A DNA stretch of 64,000 bases from assembly GCF_030156785.1 (NCBI RefSeq), contig NZ_JASGLW010000004.1, positions 62,001-126,000 of the forward strand, given 5' to 3'. Shown piece by piece: positions 1 to 7,360 of this stretch. The position numbers and the translations under genes were made by a program. This stretch comes from Methanohalophilus sp. Its GTDB lineage: Archaea; Halobacteriota; Methanosarcinia; Methanosarcinales; Methanosarcinaceae. Each line of letters begins with the position of its first letter. Within the stretch, counting starts at the first letter, position 1. Under the pieces are notes generated by a model. That model was not told the origin of the DNA. It made no database searches and saw only the letters and a list, made by a program, of their open reading frames with translations.

Positions 1-204
1 TTGCTTCACAAGAGGACCACAATGGTATATAATAGCTCCATCAAGGGAGAAAGGGAGCTTCTTACCTTTTTTGTTGAATTCAAGAATTCGTGCATGTGCT
101 TCATCGCGAGCTGTCAAAATTGTCCCAGAGAGATAAACAACGTCTCCACATTTCAGATCGGTGATATCATCTTTGTAAAGGGGGGTTTTCAGATAATATT
201 CCAT
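1..204 (-). CDS. Fumarate hydratase, beta subunit (5' part only)
   Basis: Class I [4Fe-4S] fumarases of archaea are made of two subunits; this is the first 68 codons of the C-terminal-half (beta) subunit, cut by the window edge. The reading frame opens with [10 protein letters not shown] and carries the family pattern [21 protein letters not shown] and GAIIYHCGP, the region that binds substrate. An AGGAGGG ribosome site lies 6-7 nt upstream, inside the end of the alpha gene, so the two genes overlap by 16 nt and are translationally coupled. The enzyme interconverts fumarate and malate in the partial TCA pathway. Identification rests on motif recall and on the adjacent alpha subunit. Confidence 0.85.
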   Translation of the reverse strand, partial: MEYYLKTPLYKDDITDLKCGDVVYLSGTILTARDEAHARILEFNKKGKKLPFSLDGAIIYHCGPLVKQ

Positions 205-1043
205 AGAGAATCCCTCCTGAAAACAACTGTAGAATGGCGGTTAGCCCAGCACTGAATGTTGATTGCAACCGGCAGGGATGCAGTGTGGCAATGTGCTTTA
301 CTGATATGAACTGCCAATGCAGTTGTATTTCCTCCCATGCCCATTGGACCTATACCCAGTGAATTGATTTTTCCAAGAAGAGTGAGTTCTTCTTCGTTCA
401 TATCTTGTACTTTGCGAAGAAGGGACGTTTTTGCAAGAATTGCAGATTTGTCAAATGAGCCACCAATACCAACACCAACAATAATAGGAGGGCATGGTTT
501 CCCACCTGCATTGAAAACTGTTTCAACAACAAAGTTGTCAATTGAACCCGTTTCTGCAGGATTCATCATCTTAAGAACACTCATATTCTCAGAACCAGCA
601 CCTTTTGGAACAACGGTGATCCTTAACTCATCTTCATCAATGAAAAAGTACTTGATGTCAGGAATACCATCCCCTGTGTTGTCTTTGCTGTTGTGTCGAG
701 TGATAGGATGAACAGCATTTGGACGAAGCGGAATTTCAACTGTGGCCTGCCGGAGTGCTTCCCTGAGGGCTTCTTCCAGATTAAATGATAATGAAATATT
801 TCTTCCGATTTCAACATAAAAAATGAAAATTCCCGTATCCTGACACATTGGAATGCCTTTTTCTTTTGCGATGGATACGTTTTTCAGGATGGCCTGAAGA
901 TGGGGTTTAGCCACATCAGAAGATTCGTTTTTCTCAGCGTTTTCAAGCGCACGGAGTACGTCATCCGGAAGAACAGTTTGTGAGCGTTTGATGGCATACT
1001 TGACACCATCGATGACATCTTTATAAGAGACGATTTCTGACAG
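189..1043 (-). CDS. Fumarate hydratase, alpha subunit (non-canonical start)
   Basis: N-terminal (alpha) subunit of class I fumarase. Cluster-binding cysteines are visible in [22 protein letters not shown] and [10 protein letters not shown], with the glycine-rich [12 protein letters not shown] segment between. From the first in-frame GTG (914) the protein is 241 aa, but clear coding sequence continues upstream ([20 protein letters not shown], then [15 protein letters not shown]) to an in-frame TGA at 1050-1052. No ATG, GTG or TTG exists there; a CTG at 1041-1043 sits a few nt after GGATGTGATCAC, an excellent complement to the 16S 3' end. I take CTG as the start (284 aa, normal family length); a mutated ATG is the alternative. 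Confidence 0.8.
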   Translation of the reverse strand: MSEIVSYKDVIDGVKYAIKRSQTVLPDDVLRALENAEKNESSDVAKPHLQAILKNVSIAKEKGIPMCQDTGIFIFYVEIGRNISLSFNLEEALREALRQATVEIPLRPNAVHPITRHNSKDNTGDGIPDIKYFFIDEDELRITVVPKGAGSENMSVLKMMNPAETGSIDNFVVETVFNAGGKPCPPIIVGVGIGGSFDKSAILAKTSLLRKVQDMNEEELTLLGKINSLGIGPMGMGGNTTALAVHISKAHCHTASLPVAINIQCWANRHSTVVFRRDSLWNII

Positions 1044-1045
1044 AA

Positions 1046-1136
1046 GTGATCACATCCTTAGTGACGACTAGGTTTTCGAAATTATACCAGCTATAAAGAT
1101 GGTTCATACTTATTTAGCTATGTTGATGAAGTTTCG
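1046..1136 (-). promoter_or_regulatory. fumarase promoter and leader, copy A of a repeated block
   Basis: Read on the minus strand, a TATA-like box CTTTATAG (1091-1098) is followed by a leader ending in AAGGATGTGATCAC, which serves as ribosome site of the fumarase alpha gene. The 36 nt at 1046-1081 recur without mismatch at 7080-7115, and the next ~55 nt, including the TATA region, are about 70 percent alike. The role as promoter is inferred from position. Confidence 0.6.
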
Positions 1137-1333
1137 TGGAAGAGCATGATTAATTAGAGCCAGATACTTTCAAGTTTATTACTTTGAGAATTTTATGAAC
1201 TATTGTGTCGTAAATGTTATATGTCAGTACGCCCAGATCACATTATAAATTATAAAGAGTAAAAGATTATATTTCAATATTTATTGTTATTTTACTCTGC
1301 ATAATTTGCATAAATATTCAAAGAGGTGAACTA

Positions 1334-2242
1334 GTGAAACAGACAAAAATAATTTTGTTTTCTTGTTTGCTAATCTGCCTGCTTACATCAGCAGCTTTGG
1401 CAAACGAAGACATAGCCCCGGAAAATCTGAAAGAAATAGAAATTCTGGAAGCCAAATTGCATGCCGCAGTGGAAAAGCAAAATCAGGTAGTGACAGATGG
1501 AGATTCATCTTTTGAGGATGCTTTAGTATGCATTAATCAGGTGGATGACATCATATATGAGCTCGAAGAGTTGGGTATGGGCGTAGAACTGAAACAAACA
1601 TCAGATGTACACGTGAACAACAAAAATGAGCCAATGCCTGCAAATGTATCTGCAAAAGTTGTACCGATTAGTGCCCTAAAAGAAATATCATACACCTTCA
1701 CAATGGATGAAAGCAAAGAACAGACTTTGAAGGAAGTTTATGGTACAGACATAACTAAAGGAGAATTTCTGGAAGCCATCTTCCCTGAAGCGTTGGATGT
1801 TCTTCCCGAAGAGACATTATCAAGATTCTATAAAACTCCAATGACTTGGCCAGAGGATGAAAGGATAACTACAAGCCTTCAACCAAAGGAACAGTCTCGT
1901 GGTCAATACTACGAAATGCAGTATACTTCATGGATCGATGCTTTGTCTACTTCAGAAGTCAAATTCCGATCTAGAACAAGAGTTGTTTATCCATCTACGG
2001 CCACCAAACTTCCTGAAATCGATGTTTTCTCATATTTATGGCTGAATGGAGCAAGTTCACCAATGGATTCGAAATACAAGCTCGCTGTTTTTGCTTCTAG
2101 TGTTGATGTAAGCAAAGAAAGAACCGTTAATCCGGGATTTTATTTCACCAAAGGATTTCACCATGCATTGCTGCCCCTAATACCTCCACAGTATGTAAGT
2201 GCTGTAACAGTTACTCCTCTAGAAGCAGTTGGTGTTGCCTAA
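1334..2242 (+). CDS. Hypothetical secreted protein
   Basis: A 302-aa protein of unknown function. Residues 1-23 form a signal peptide (basic MKQTK, a hydrophobic run ILFSCLLICLLTSAALA, then NED). The mature part is acidic at the front, with a possible coiled segment at residues 30-75 (LKEIEILEAKLHAAVEKQ), followed by a domain I cannot assign. There is no C-terminal anchor or PGF/PEF sorting tail, so it is probably released or loosely bound outside the cell. GTG start is chosen because AGAGGTGA lies 7 nt upstream. It stands alone, with its own promoter region and a strong terminator behind it. Confidence 0.75.
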   Translation: MKQTKIILFSCLLICLLTSAALANEDIAPENLKEIEILEAKLHAAVEKQNQVVTDGDSSFEDALVCINQVDDIIYELEELGMGVELKQTSDVHVNNKNEPMPANVSAKVVPISALKEISYTFTMDESKEQTLKEVYGTDITKGEFLEAIFPEALDVLPEETLSRFYKTPMTWPEDERITTSLQPKEQSRGQYYEMQYTSWIDALSTSEVKFRSRTRVVYPSTATKLPEIDVFSYLWLNGASSPMDSKYKLAVFASSVDVSKERTVNPGFYFTKGFHHALLPLIPPQYVSAVTVTPLEAVGVA

Positions 2243-2252
2243 AATTGCCCGA

Positions 2253-2286
2253 GGGGATTTTCGATAACAATCCCCTTTTATTTTTT
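2253..2286 (+). terminator. Terminator after the secreted protein gene
   Basis: Seven-bp stem GGGGATT (2253-2259) with AATCCCC (2269-2275), 9-nt loop, followed by TTTTATTTTTT. It lies 10 nt after the stop codon. Confidence 0.75.
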
Positions 2287-2336
2287 CATAGCTCTTCTGC
2301 TAAGTAATTATCTGATAGATCTTATTAAGATACAGA

Positions 2337-2474
2337 TTAACTCTGTTTTTGTTTTCTTTTATGATACCAGAAAAATAAAATTAATACGGCAAAAAATAAA
2401 ACTGCCAAATAAATCATTTCATTGGAGTCTGATTGAGTATAGGTCACAATTACATCATCTCTTTGCATATCCAT
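2337..2474 (-). CDS. Membrane microprotein 1 (single helix, 43-45 aa)
   Basis: Small reading frame with a polar N-terminal half (QRDDVIVTYTQSDSNE), one transmembrane helix (MIYLAVLFFAVLILFFW) and a basic tail YHKRKQKQS. GGAGG at 2477-2481 is only 2 nt from the first ATG (2472-2474) but 8 nt from the second (2466-2468), so the second is the likelier start (43 aa). The predicted topology is N-out, basic tail in the cytoplasm. It resembles two neighbours on the same strand: the frame at 2891-3004 and the broken frame at 2669-2787, all with an acidic residue followed by [MVI]I[YC]LA at the membrane entry and a KRKQ-like end. Function unknown. Confidence 0.6.
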   Translation of the reverse strand: MDMQRDDVIVTYTQSDSNEMIYLAVLFFAVLILFFWYHKRKQKQS

Positions 2475-2499
2475 ATCCTCCATTTCTTTATGCTTAATA

Positions 2500-2698
2500 T
2501 TATAGGATAGATAAGTGATTATTTACAAAATCATCTAAAGGTGATTGTGTTCTTTCAAATAAATTTTCTATATCCATAATATCCATAGATAGACTAATTG
2601 TAGAAATATCTTTGTCGCGTGAGGTAAGTACTTTTAAAGCATAAAATTTCAGAATATTCGCTATATTTCTACCTACTTTTTCGGGTATAACAGCAATT
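2500..2698 (-). other. Coding-like stretch without a start codon
   Basis: About 65 sense codons end at TAA 2500-2502. The translation (VGRNIANILKFYALKVL, TSRDKDISTISLSMDIMDIE, NLFERTQSPLDDFVNNHLSIL) has protein-like composition, but no ATG, GTG or TTG begins it and its front overlaps the end of the broken microprotein gene. Probably the remains of a gene; product not recognised. Confidence 0.3.
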
Positions 2699-2787
2699 AA
2701 CTATCAAAATCAAAAGTATAGTCAAGCAAATAACTTCATTGCCATTGGCACAACAAACATTGTCGTTTCAGTTACATTTATCATCAT
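2669..2787 (-). pseudogene. Membrane microprotein 2, frameshifted
   Basis: Opens MMINVTETTMFVVPMAMKLFA and stops; in the neighbouring frame the missing half follows: NGNEVICLTILLILIV, CCYTRKSR, stop at 2669-2671. Aligned with microproteins 1 and 3 the first frame matches the polar half (VTET/VPTET) and the second frame the membrane helix and basic tail. A one-base shift around 2740-2755 would restore a single 39-aa protein. It lies between its two apparent paralogues. Confidence 0.45.
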
Positions 2788-2890
2788 AAAAGCATCCAGA
2801 TTATTTATTCACTCGTTTGTTGCAAACATTTCTATTATCTCCCCCATCATTTTGCAAAAATCATAGCAATTCTTAGAGCACTATATAGCA

Positions 2891-3004
2891 TCAAACTTGT
2901 TTTCGTCTTTTAAGAAATAACAAAAAAAGAAAAATAGTGACAAGCAAGATTGCAAGATATATTATTTTGCTATCAACAACTTGAACAAAAGTTTCAGTCG
3001 GCAC
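2891..3004 (-). CDS. Membrane microprotein 3 (single helix, 37 aa)
   Basis: GTG start with GGAG 8 nt upstream (3013-3016). Translation: VPTETFVQVVDSK, helix IIYLAILLVTIFLFLLFL, tail KRRKQV. It shares with microprotein 1 the short polar front, the I-Y-L-A entry to the helix and the KRRKQ/KRKQKQ end, so I regard them as tandem paralogues. Predicted single-span inner protein with cytoplasmic basic tail. tRNA-Leu(CAA) lies 46 nt upstream on the same strand. No family is recognised; such size is normally missed by gene callers. Confidence 0.55.
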   Translation of the reverse strand: MPTETFVQVVDSKIIYLAILLVTIFLFLLFLKRRKQV

Positions 3005-3050
3005 ACTGGTAACTCCAGCAGATTAGACCTTTCTTAAGAAATGATGAAAA

Positions 3051-3136
3051 TGGTGCGAGAGGGGGGATTCGAACCCACGAACTTCTACAAGAATGGATCT
3101 TGAGTCCATCGCCGTTGACCACTTGGCTACTCTCGC
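3051..3136 (-). tRNA. tRNA-Leu (anticodon CAA)
   Basis: Acceptor stem GCGAGAG/CTCTCGC, long class II variable arm, anticodon loop CTCAAGA giving CAA (codon UUG), T-loop GTTCGAATC. The 3' end has discriminator A and an encoded CCA (3051-3053). Confidence 0.95.
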
Positions 3137-3352
3137 ACGTCGCTATTAAGGTCTAAATAGCAGTATTTTTTATAAATCTATCGCAGGAGAGTAGGTTTTG
3201 ACCATCCTGTATTATCAGTTGTTTTATTGCTGGTTACAACTGTGAAGTATTTCAATTTTGTTGAACATAACTCTCTTATAGGATAATTACATTTCAGTAA
3301 TTATTGAAACACCTTTGTTTGAGATTGAAAAAGAGTTTGGAGAAATGTAACT

Positions 3353-4546
3353 ATGAAAGAAGAAAGCTGCCCTCCTGTGGGACCAAAGGGGCTTGGTTTT
3401 TTCGAAAAATATCTCACATTATGGGTATTTCTGTGTATAATTGCAGGCATACTGCTTGGTAAAATCGCACCCGGACTGGCAATATACCTCGACAGTATCG
3501 CAATTTATTCAAACGGTGCTCCGATAGTCTCGATCCCCATTGCAATCTGTCTTTTTTTCATGATGTATCCCATCATGGTAAAGATTGATTTCGGGGAAGT
3601 CATCAAGGCAGGACAAAACCTAAAACCGGTTTGCCTCACTCTGTTTATTAACTGGGCAATCAAGCCTTTCACAATGTATGCCATCTCAATATTTTTCCTT
3701 GGCACTGTATTCCTCAATTTCATCGGCCCAGATGCAGTCGATCTTGTCAAGATGCCACTGGGACTTGATCTGCCGGTTGGTGCAACCTACGGTGAAGGTA
3801 CGGTTGTGCTTGTTGAAGGCATAAAGATGCTCGAAGTGCCCCTCTGGAGAAGCTACCTTGCAGGCACTATCCTGCTGGGAATTGCTCCCTGTACCGCAAT
3901 GGTGCTGGTATGGGGATATCTTGCAAAAGGAAACGACTGTCACACGCTTGTAATGGTTGCCATCAACTCCCTTGTAATGCTTCTCCTCTATGGTCCGCTC
4001 GGTGGTTTCCTTCTCGGTGTAGGTAACCTACCAATGCCATGGGAAGCCCTTGCCCTGTCTGTGGGAATTTATGTTGCACTGCCCCTCGCAGCCGGATACC
4101 TATCACGCAAACTGATATTCAGGACAAAGGGAGAGGAATGGTTTAACAACAATTTCCTACACCTTCTGACACCAGTAACCATAATCGCATTGCTAGTCAC
4201 CCTTATACTGTTGTTCAGCTTCAAAGGAGAAACAATACTCGCACAACCGCTGACCATATTCTATATTGCAGTGCCCTTGTTCCTGCAGACCTGTCTTATC
4301 TTTTTGCTGGGATACATAATGGCAAAAATGCTGAAACTCACCTATGAGGATGCTGCTCCTTCAGCCATGATAGGCGCATCCAACCACTTCGAAGTAGCGA
4401 TTGCAACCGCCACCATGCTTTTCGGCATTTCCTCGGGGGCTGCACTGGCCACAGTAGTCGGTGTGCTTATCGAAGTGCCGGTGATGCTTCTGCTGGTAAA
4501 ATTCTGCCTGCACACAAAGGGATGGTTTACAAACGAGAACTCATGA
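3353..4546 (+). CDS. acr3: Arsenite efflux permease Acr3
   Basis: Extrudes arsenite across the membrane using the ion gradient. The 397-aa length and ten hydrophobic segments fit Acr3. The conserved cysteine is in the helix [16 protein letters not shown] (about residue 183), and the second signature [17 protein letters not shown] near the C-terminus contains the essential glutamate. ATG is preceded by TTTGGAGAAATGTAACT, giving GGAG 9 nt upstream. The gene is monocistronic with its own terminator; no ArsR lies next to it, although an ArsR and a second Acr3-like carrier occur at 53-57.6 kb. Alternative: a close bile-acid/sodium-symporter homologue, unlikely given both motifs. Confidence 0.92.
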   Translation: MKEESCPPVGPKGLGFFEKYLTLWVFLCIIAGILLGKIAPGLAIYLDSIAIYSNGAPIVSIPIAICLFFMMYPIMVKIDFGEVIKAGQNLKPVCLTLFINWAIKPFTMYAISIFFLGTVFLNFIGPDAVDLVKMPLGLDLPVGATYGEGTVVLVEGIKMLEVPLWRSYLAGTILLGIAPCTAMVLVWGYLAKGNDCHTLVMVAINSLVMLLLYGPLGGFLLGVGNLPMPWEALALSVGIYVALPLAAGYLSRKLIFRTKGEEWFNNNFLHLLTPVTIIALLVTLILLFSFKGETILAQPLTIFYIAVPLFLQTCLIFLLGYIMAKMLKLTYEDAAPSAMIGASNHFEVAIATATMLFGISSGAALATVVGVLIEVPVMLLLVKFCLHTKGWFTNENS

Positions 4547-4571
4547 AAAGCCACATAATCTTACAAAAGAA

Positions 4572-4620
4572 TCTCATGTGAGGAATGGGGTCATCACATG
4601 AGAAAAATCCTTTTTATTTT
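4572..4620 (+). terminator. Terminator after acr3
   Basis: Perfect 10-bp inverted repeat TCTCATGTGA (4572-4581) and TCACATGAGA (4594-4603) with a 12-nt loop, then a T-rich run (CCTTTTTATTTTCC). Confidence 0.75.
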
Positions 4621-4805
4621 CCTTCTGATTTTTTTAGTTGGCTATTATTTCAATTAGTTGACCTATAATGATATTATTGTATTACTCGACCGTTTCAAAA
4701 GCATTTCCTTTGATTGCGTTGAAAAAACGGCGTTTTGAGAAAATCTAATTGGATGTTATCGGATTAAGAAATGTATAATGGAAAAAATTAAAGTGGGAAA
4801 AGAAA

Positions 4806-5237
4806 TCAAGATGATATTTCTACCACTTTGATTTTGAAATTAAGAGGTTTCCCGGCAAGTGGGTGGTTCATATCAAGAACTACTTCAGAATCCGAAACAC
4901 CAATCACTTTTGCAGGTAACTCCATTCCCTCAGGAGTCTTTACAACAAGAATAACACCTGGAGAAACTTCACCGTCAAGCTGGATCTGCTCTTTTGGTAT
5001 GTGGTAGACAAGTTCCTGGCTCATCTCACCATATGCGTCTGCAGGTTCAATTCTGAACTCTTTTTCTTCATTTAATTCCATTCCCATAACCGCTTCTTCA
5101 AAACCTTTAATAACCTCTCCTGCACCTACGGTAAATTCAAGGGGTTGATCGTGATTTTCCGAGCTGTCAAAAACAGTTCCATCATCAAGAGTGCCGATAT
5201 AATCAATTTTTATTGTATTTCCTTCACTTACTGGCAA
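4806..5237 (-). CDS. FKBP-type peptidyl-prolyl cis-trans isomerase
   Basis: Folding helper that isomerises Xaa-Pro bonds, probably also a chaperone. The 143-aa protein starts with the FKBP core (IDYIGTLDDGTVFDSS, FTVGAGEVIKGFEEAVMGM) and has the inserted 'flap' domain of SlyD-like archaeal FKBPs (residues ~70-125, with AYGEMSQELVYHIP before it) and returns to the core at NHPLAGKPLNFKIKVVEI. No metal-binding histidine tail. The start used is TTG (5235-5237), because the conserved EGNTIKIDYIG begins just after it and no ATG is in frame. No operon partners. Confidence 0.9.
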   Translation of the reverse strand: MPVSEGNTIKIDYIGTLDDGTVFDSSENHDQPLEFTVGAGEVIKGFEEAVMGMELNEEKEFRIEPADAYGEMSQELVYHIPKEQIQLDGEVSPGVILVVKTPEGMELPAKVIGVSDSEVVLDMNHPLAGKPLNFKIKVVEISS

Positions 5238-5613
5238 TTTATCAACTCAGTCATATCTTCAAATGAGCTTACTCATTCTATATGGGGGATGTGTGTACGG
5301 AGTTTATTTAGTCTTTGTGGTGATAGAGATAACTTGACTCAATCGATTCAATCGATGTTACTGGTATTGATTCAATTCTGAACAGGAATACTAAAAGCTG
5401 TCATTCATCTGAGTGAATCCCCTTTGCTCTTCCGATACAGCCATTCTCCCAGTTAAACTTTTATTCCGTACGGATGGAGAAAGAATTTGTCAGAATTCTT
5501 TTGGCAATACCTAAACATACAAACACTTTTTATTATATTTATATAAAAGCAGAGTATGGTTAAAATATAAAGAAAATATTGATCAATATGGACAAAAGGA
5601 GATCAAGCATAAT

Positions 5614-6093
5614 ATGAACAAAATTGCCCTTAATGTCATATCTTGTAAAACTAATTTAAAATCAGATGCAAAAGACAATAATAGCTTTTGTCCTGTTTGT
5701 AGAGGTCCTGGCATTTTTGTAAAAAACATTACTGTAAGGCATATGGTATCTGATGACCTGCTAGAAAAAGTGGGTATTTCCGACTATTATTTGTGCATGA
5801 ATAAAGATTGCCAGATTACTTATTATAATAATGATTTCAAGATTGAGTTCAAAAAAAGTGACATAAAAGTTCCAATCTGGTTTAAAAAGGATGCAAAACC
5901 AAAATATGCCTGTTATTGTAATAAAGTAACCGAAGAACAAGTTATAAACGCTATAATTGACAACAATGCAACTAGTGTGAAAGATGTTGTAAGGATTACA
6001 GGAGCAATGAATAACCCTAATTGCCAAATCAACAATCCATTAGGTAAGTGTTGTCATCACATAATACAAGAAATTATAGATAAAAACCTATAA
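5614..6093 (+). CDS. CopZ-like Fe-S/zinc protein without HMA domain
   Basis: 159-aa cysteine-rich soluble protein. N-terminal part has CPVC (~residue 27) and CMNKDC (~residue 69), the zinc site pattern of the N-terminal domain of Archaeoglobus CopZ. The C-terminal part, CYCNKVTEEQVINAI through GKCCHHIIQEI, is the BFD-like [2Fe-2S] fold. In Archaeoglobus CopZ a copper-binding HMA domain follows; here the protein ends before it. AAAGGAGATC 11-18 nt before ATG is the ribosome site. The next gene is an iron permease, so a redox or metal-handling role in iron or copper supply is an inference. A ferredoxin-like regulator is possible. Confidence 0.75.
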   Translation: MNKIALNVISCKTNLKSDAKDNNSFCPVCRGPGIFVKNITVRHMVSDDLLEKVGISDYYLCMNKDCQITYYNNDFKIEFKKSDIKVPIWFKKDAKPKYACYCNKVTEEQVINAIIDNNATSVKDVVRITGAMNNPNCQINNPLGKCCHHIIQEIIDKNL

Positions 6094-6195
6094 TAGTATT
6101 TTTAAGAACCCAATCTCTTTTTTGGAATCCAACCATCTCGATAGATCTGGCAATTTTCATGTTTTGATACAGACTATATTTGAGGATACCCTAAC

Positions 6196-6251
6196 TTTTA
6201 TATAGTTCACAACGTTAATTAGGTGCACCTAAATTAATTAGAAGTACCTAA
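6196..6251 (+). promoter_or_regulatory. TATA box and DtxR/IdeR-like double operator before the iron permease
   Basis: TATA-like TTTTATATAG (6196-6205) is followed by the perfect palindrome TTAGGTGCACCTAA (6219-6232) and a weaker copy TTAGAAGTACCTAA (6238-6251), 19 nt later. The first palindrome would cover the transcription start. The half-site TTAGG resembles DtxR/IdeR iron boxes; an iron-dependent repressor is therefore inferred. Confidence 0.6.
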
Positions 6252-6270
6252 ATAACACAGGAGATCAAAC

Positions 6271-7083
6271 ATGCTGGAAAGTTTTATGATTACATTCAGG
6301 GAAGGCCTTGAAGCTCTTTTGATCGTGGGAGTTATTCTGGGTTACCTAGTAAAAACAAACAGAGTTTATGTGAATAAGTATGTATATGCCGGAGTGGGTC
6401 TTGGTATCCTCGGTAGTTTGATAGCTGCCACCATATTCAATATTCTCGCAATTGAATTTAAAGGCAGAAATGAGGCCCTTTTTGAAGGACTAGTGATGTT
6501 GCTTGCAGCTCTTGTGCTCACTTCAATGATCATATGGATGTTCAAAGAAAGCAGTAACATATCGGCAAATATATGCAGAACTGTAGATTCCAAAACAGAA
6601 TATGGCTTGATGGGTTTGGCTTTTGTGTCTGTATTCAGGGAAGGTATTGAGACGGTACTCTTTATAGGTGCTGCGGCAATGAACACAGAAACAAGTACCG
6701 TTCTTTATGGAGGTTTGCTGGGACTCGCCGCTTCTGCGGTCATAGCGTATCTGGTGTTCAAATTCTCATACCATCTGAATCTGGGTATGTTTTTCAACAT
6801 TACCAGTATTTTCCTGATTCTCTTTGCTGCAGGACTCACTGCCCATGGTATCCATGAACTTCAGGAAGCTGCTCTCATTCCGGTATTCAATGAACATCTG
6901 TGGGACACAAACCATATCTTAAACGAGAATAGTATTGCAGGGTCATTGCTGAAGTCCTTGTTCGGTTACAATGGGAACCCTTCATTGCTGGAAGTAGTTT
7001 CGTACGTTGGTTACTATATAGTACTTGGTATTGGCATAAAATGTTTGAATTTAAAGAATGAAACCGGTACTGTGCAAACGTGA
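6271..7083 (+). CDS. FTR1-family iron permease
   Basis: Seven-helix membrane protein of 270 aa that moves iron into the cell. Both signature REGLE-type motifs are present: FREGLEALLIVGVI at residues 8-21 in helix 1 and FREGIETVLFIGA about residue 122 in helix 4. Length agrees with prokaryotic FTR1/EfeU; no periplasmic EfeO/EfeB genes are adjacent. GGAGATC lies 9 nt before ATG. The operator pair upstream suggests iron repression. The stop codon TGA (7081-7083) lies inside the first bases of the repeated block shared with the fumarase promoter. Confidence 0.9.
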   Translation: MLESFMITFREGLEALLIVGVILGYLVKTNRVYVNKYVYAGVGLGILGSLIAATIFNILAIEFKGRNEALFEGLVMLLAALVLTSMIIWMFKESSNISANICRTVDSKTEYGLMGLAFVSVFREGIETVLFIGAAAMNTETSTVLYGGLLGLAASAVIAYLVFKFSYHLNLGMFFNITSIFLILFAAGLTAHGIHELQEAALIPVFNEHLWDTNHILNENSIAGSLLKSLFGYNGNPSLLEVVSYVGYYIVLGIGIKCLNLKNETGTVQT

Positions 7084-7166
7084 TCACATCCTTAGTGACG
7101 ACTAGGTTTTCGAAACTATGCCAATATTAAAGATAGTTCAACCACATTTAATCTATGGTGATGATG
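7080..7166 (-). repeat. Copy B of the fumarase promoter/leader block
   Basis: Identical to 1046-1081 over 36 nt and similar over a further ~50 nt, with a TATA-like CTTTAATA (7125-7132) at the same place. On the minus strand it points into the 3' end of the iron permease gene, with no sense gene behind it. It may be an orphaned promoter left by a rearrangement, or a shared regulatory element. Confidence 0.65.
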
Positions 7167-7327
7167 TTTTGTATTTTCCCTTCTGTTATACTTGAAATAC
7201 TATTTATGTAAAGGCATAAAACCATTGGAGAAAAAATTGTAAAGAATATTGAGATTGTAAAATGCATCTGCATGACAGAAGACAAAACAAAATAGTAAAT
7301 CATATATTTCTGATAGTTGAAAGATGA

Positions 7328-7360
7328 AATAAGTGATGCTTCGGCTAAGCATCACTTATT
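7328..7360 (-). terminator. Terminator hairpin at the end of the sulfur operon
   Basis: Perfect 14-bp stem AATAAGTGATGCTT (7328-7341) / AAGCATCACTTATT (7347-7360), 5-nt loop. It includes the stop codon of the IscU-like gene. On the minus strand it is followed by TTTCATCTTTC, a weak T tract. Confidence 0.65.

Noticed and set aside
1-255. Plus-strand frame at the window start
   Set aside because: Antisense to the fumarase beta and alpha genes, which have clear family motifs.
4598-4657. 19-aa hydrophobic peptide frame MRKILFIFLLIFLVGYYFN
   Set aside because: It starts inside the acr3 terminator hairpin and consists of its T-rich tail; more likely a by-product.
6887-7087. 66-aa minus-strand frame beginning at copy B of the repeat
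   Set aside because: Antisense to the iron permease, with composition of a shadow frame; kept only as a possible antisense transcript.
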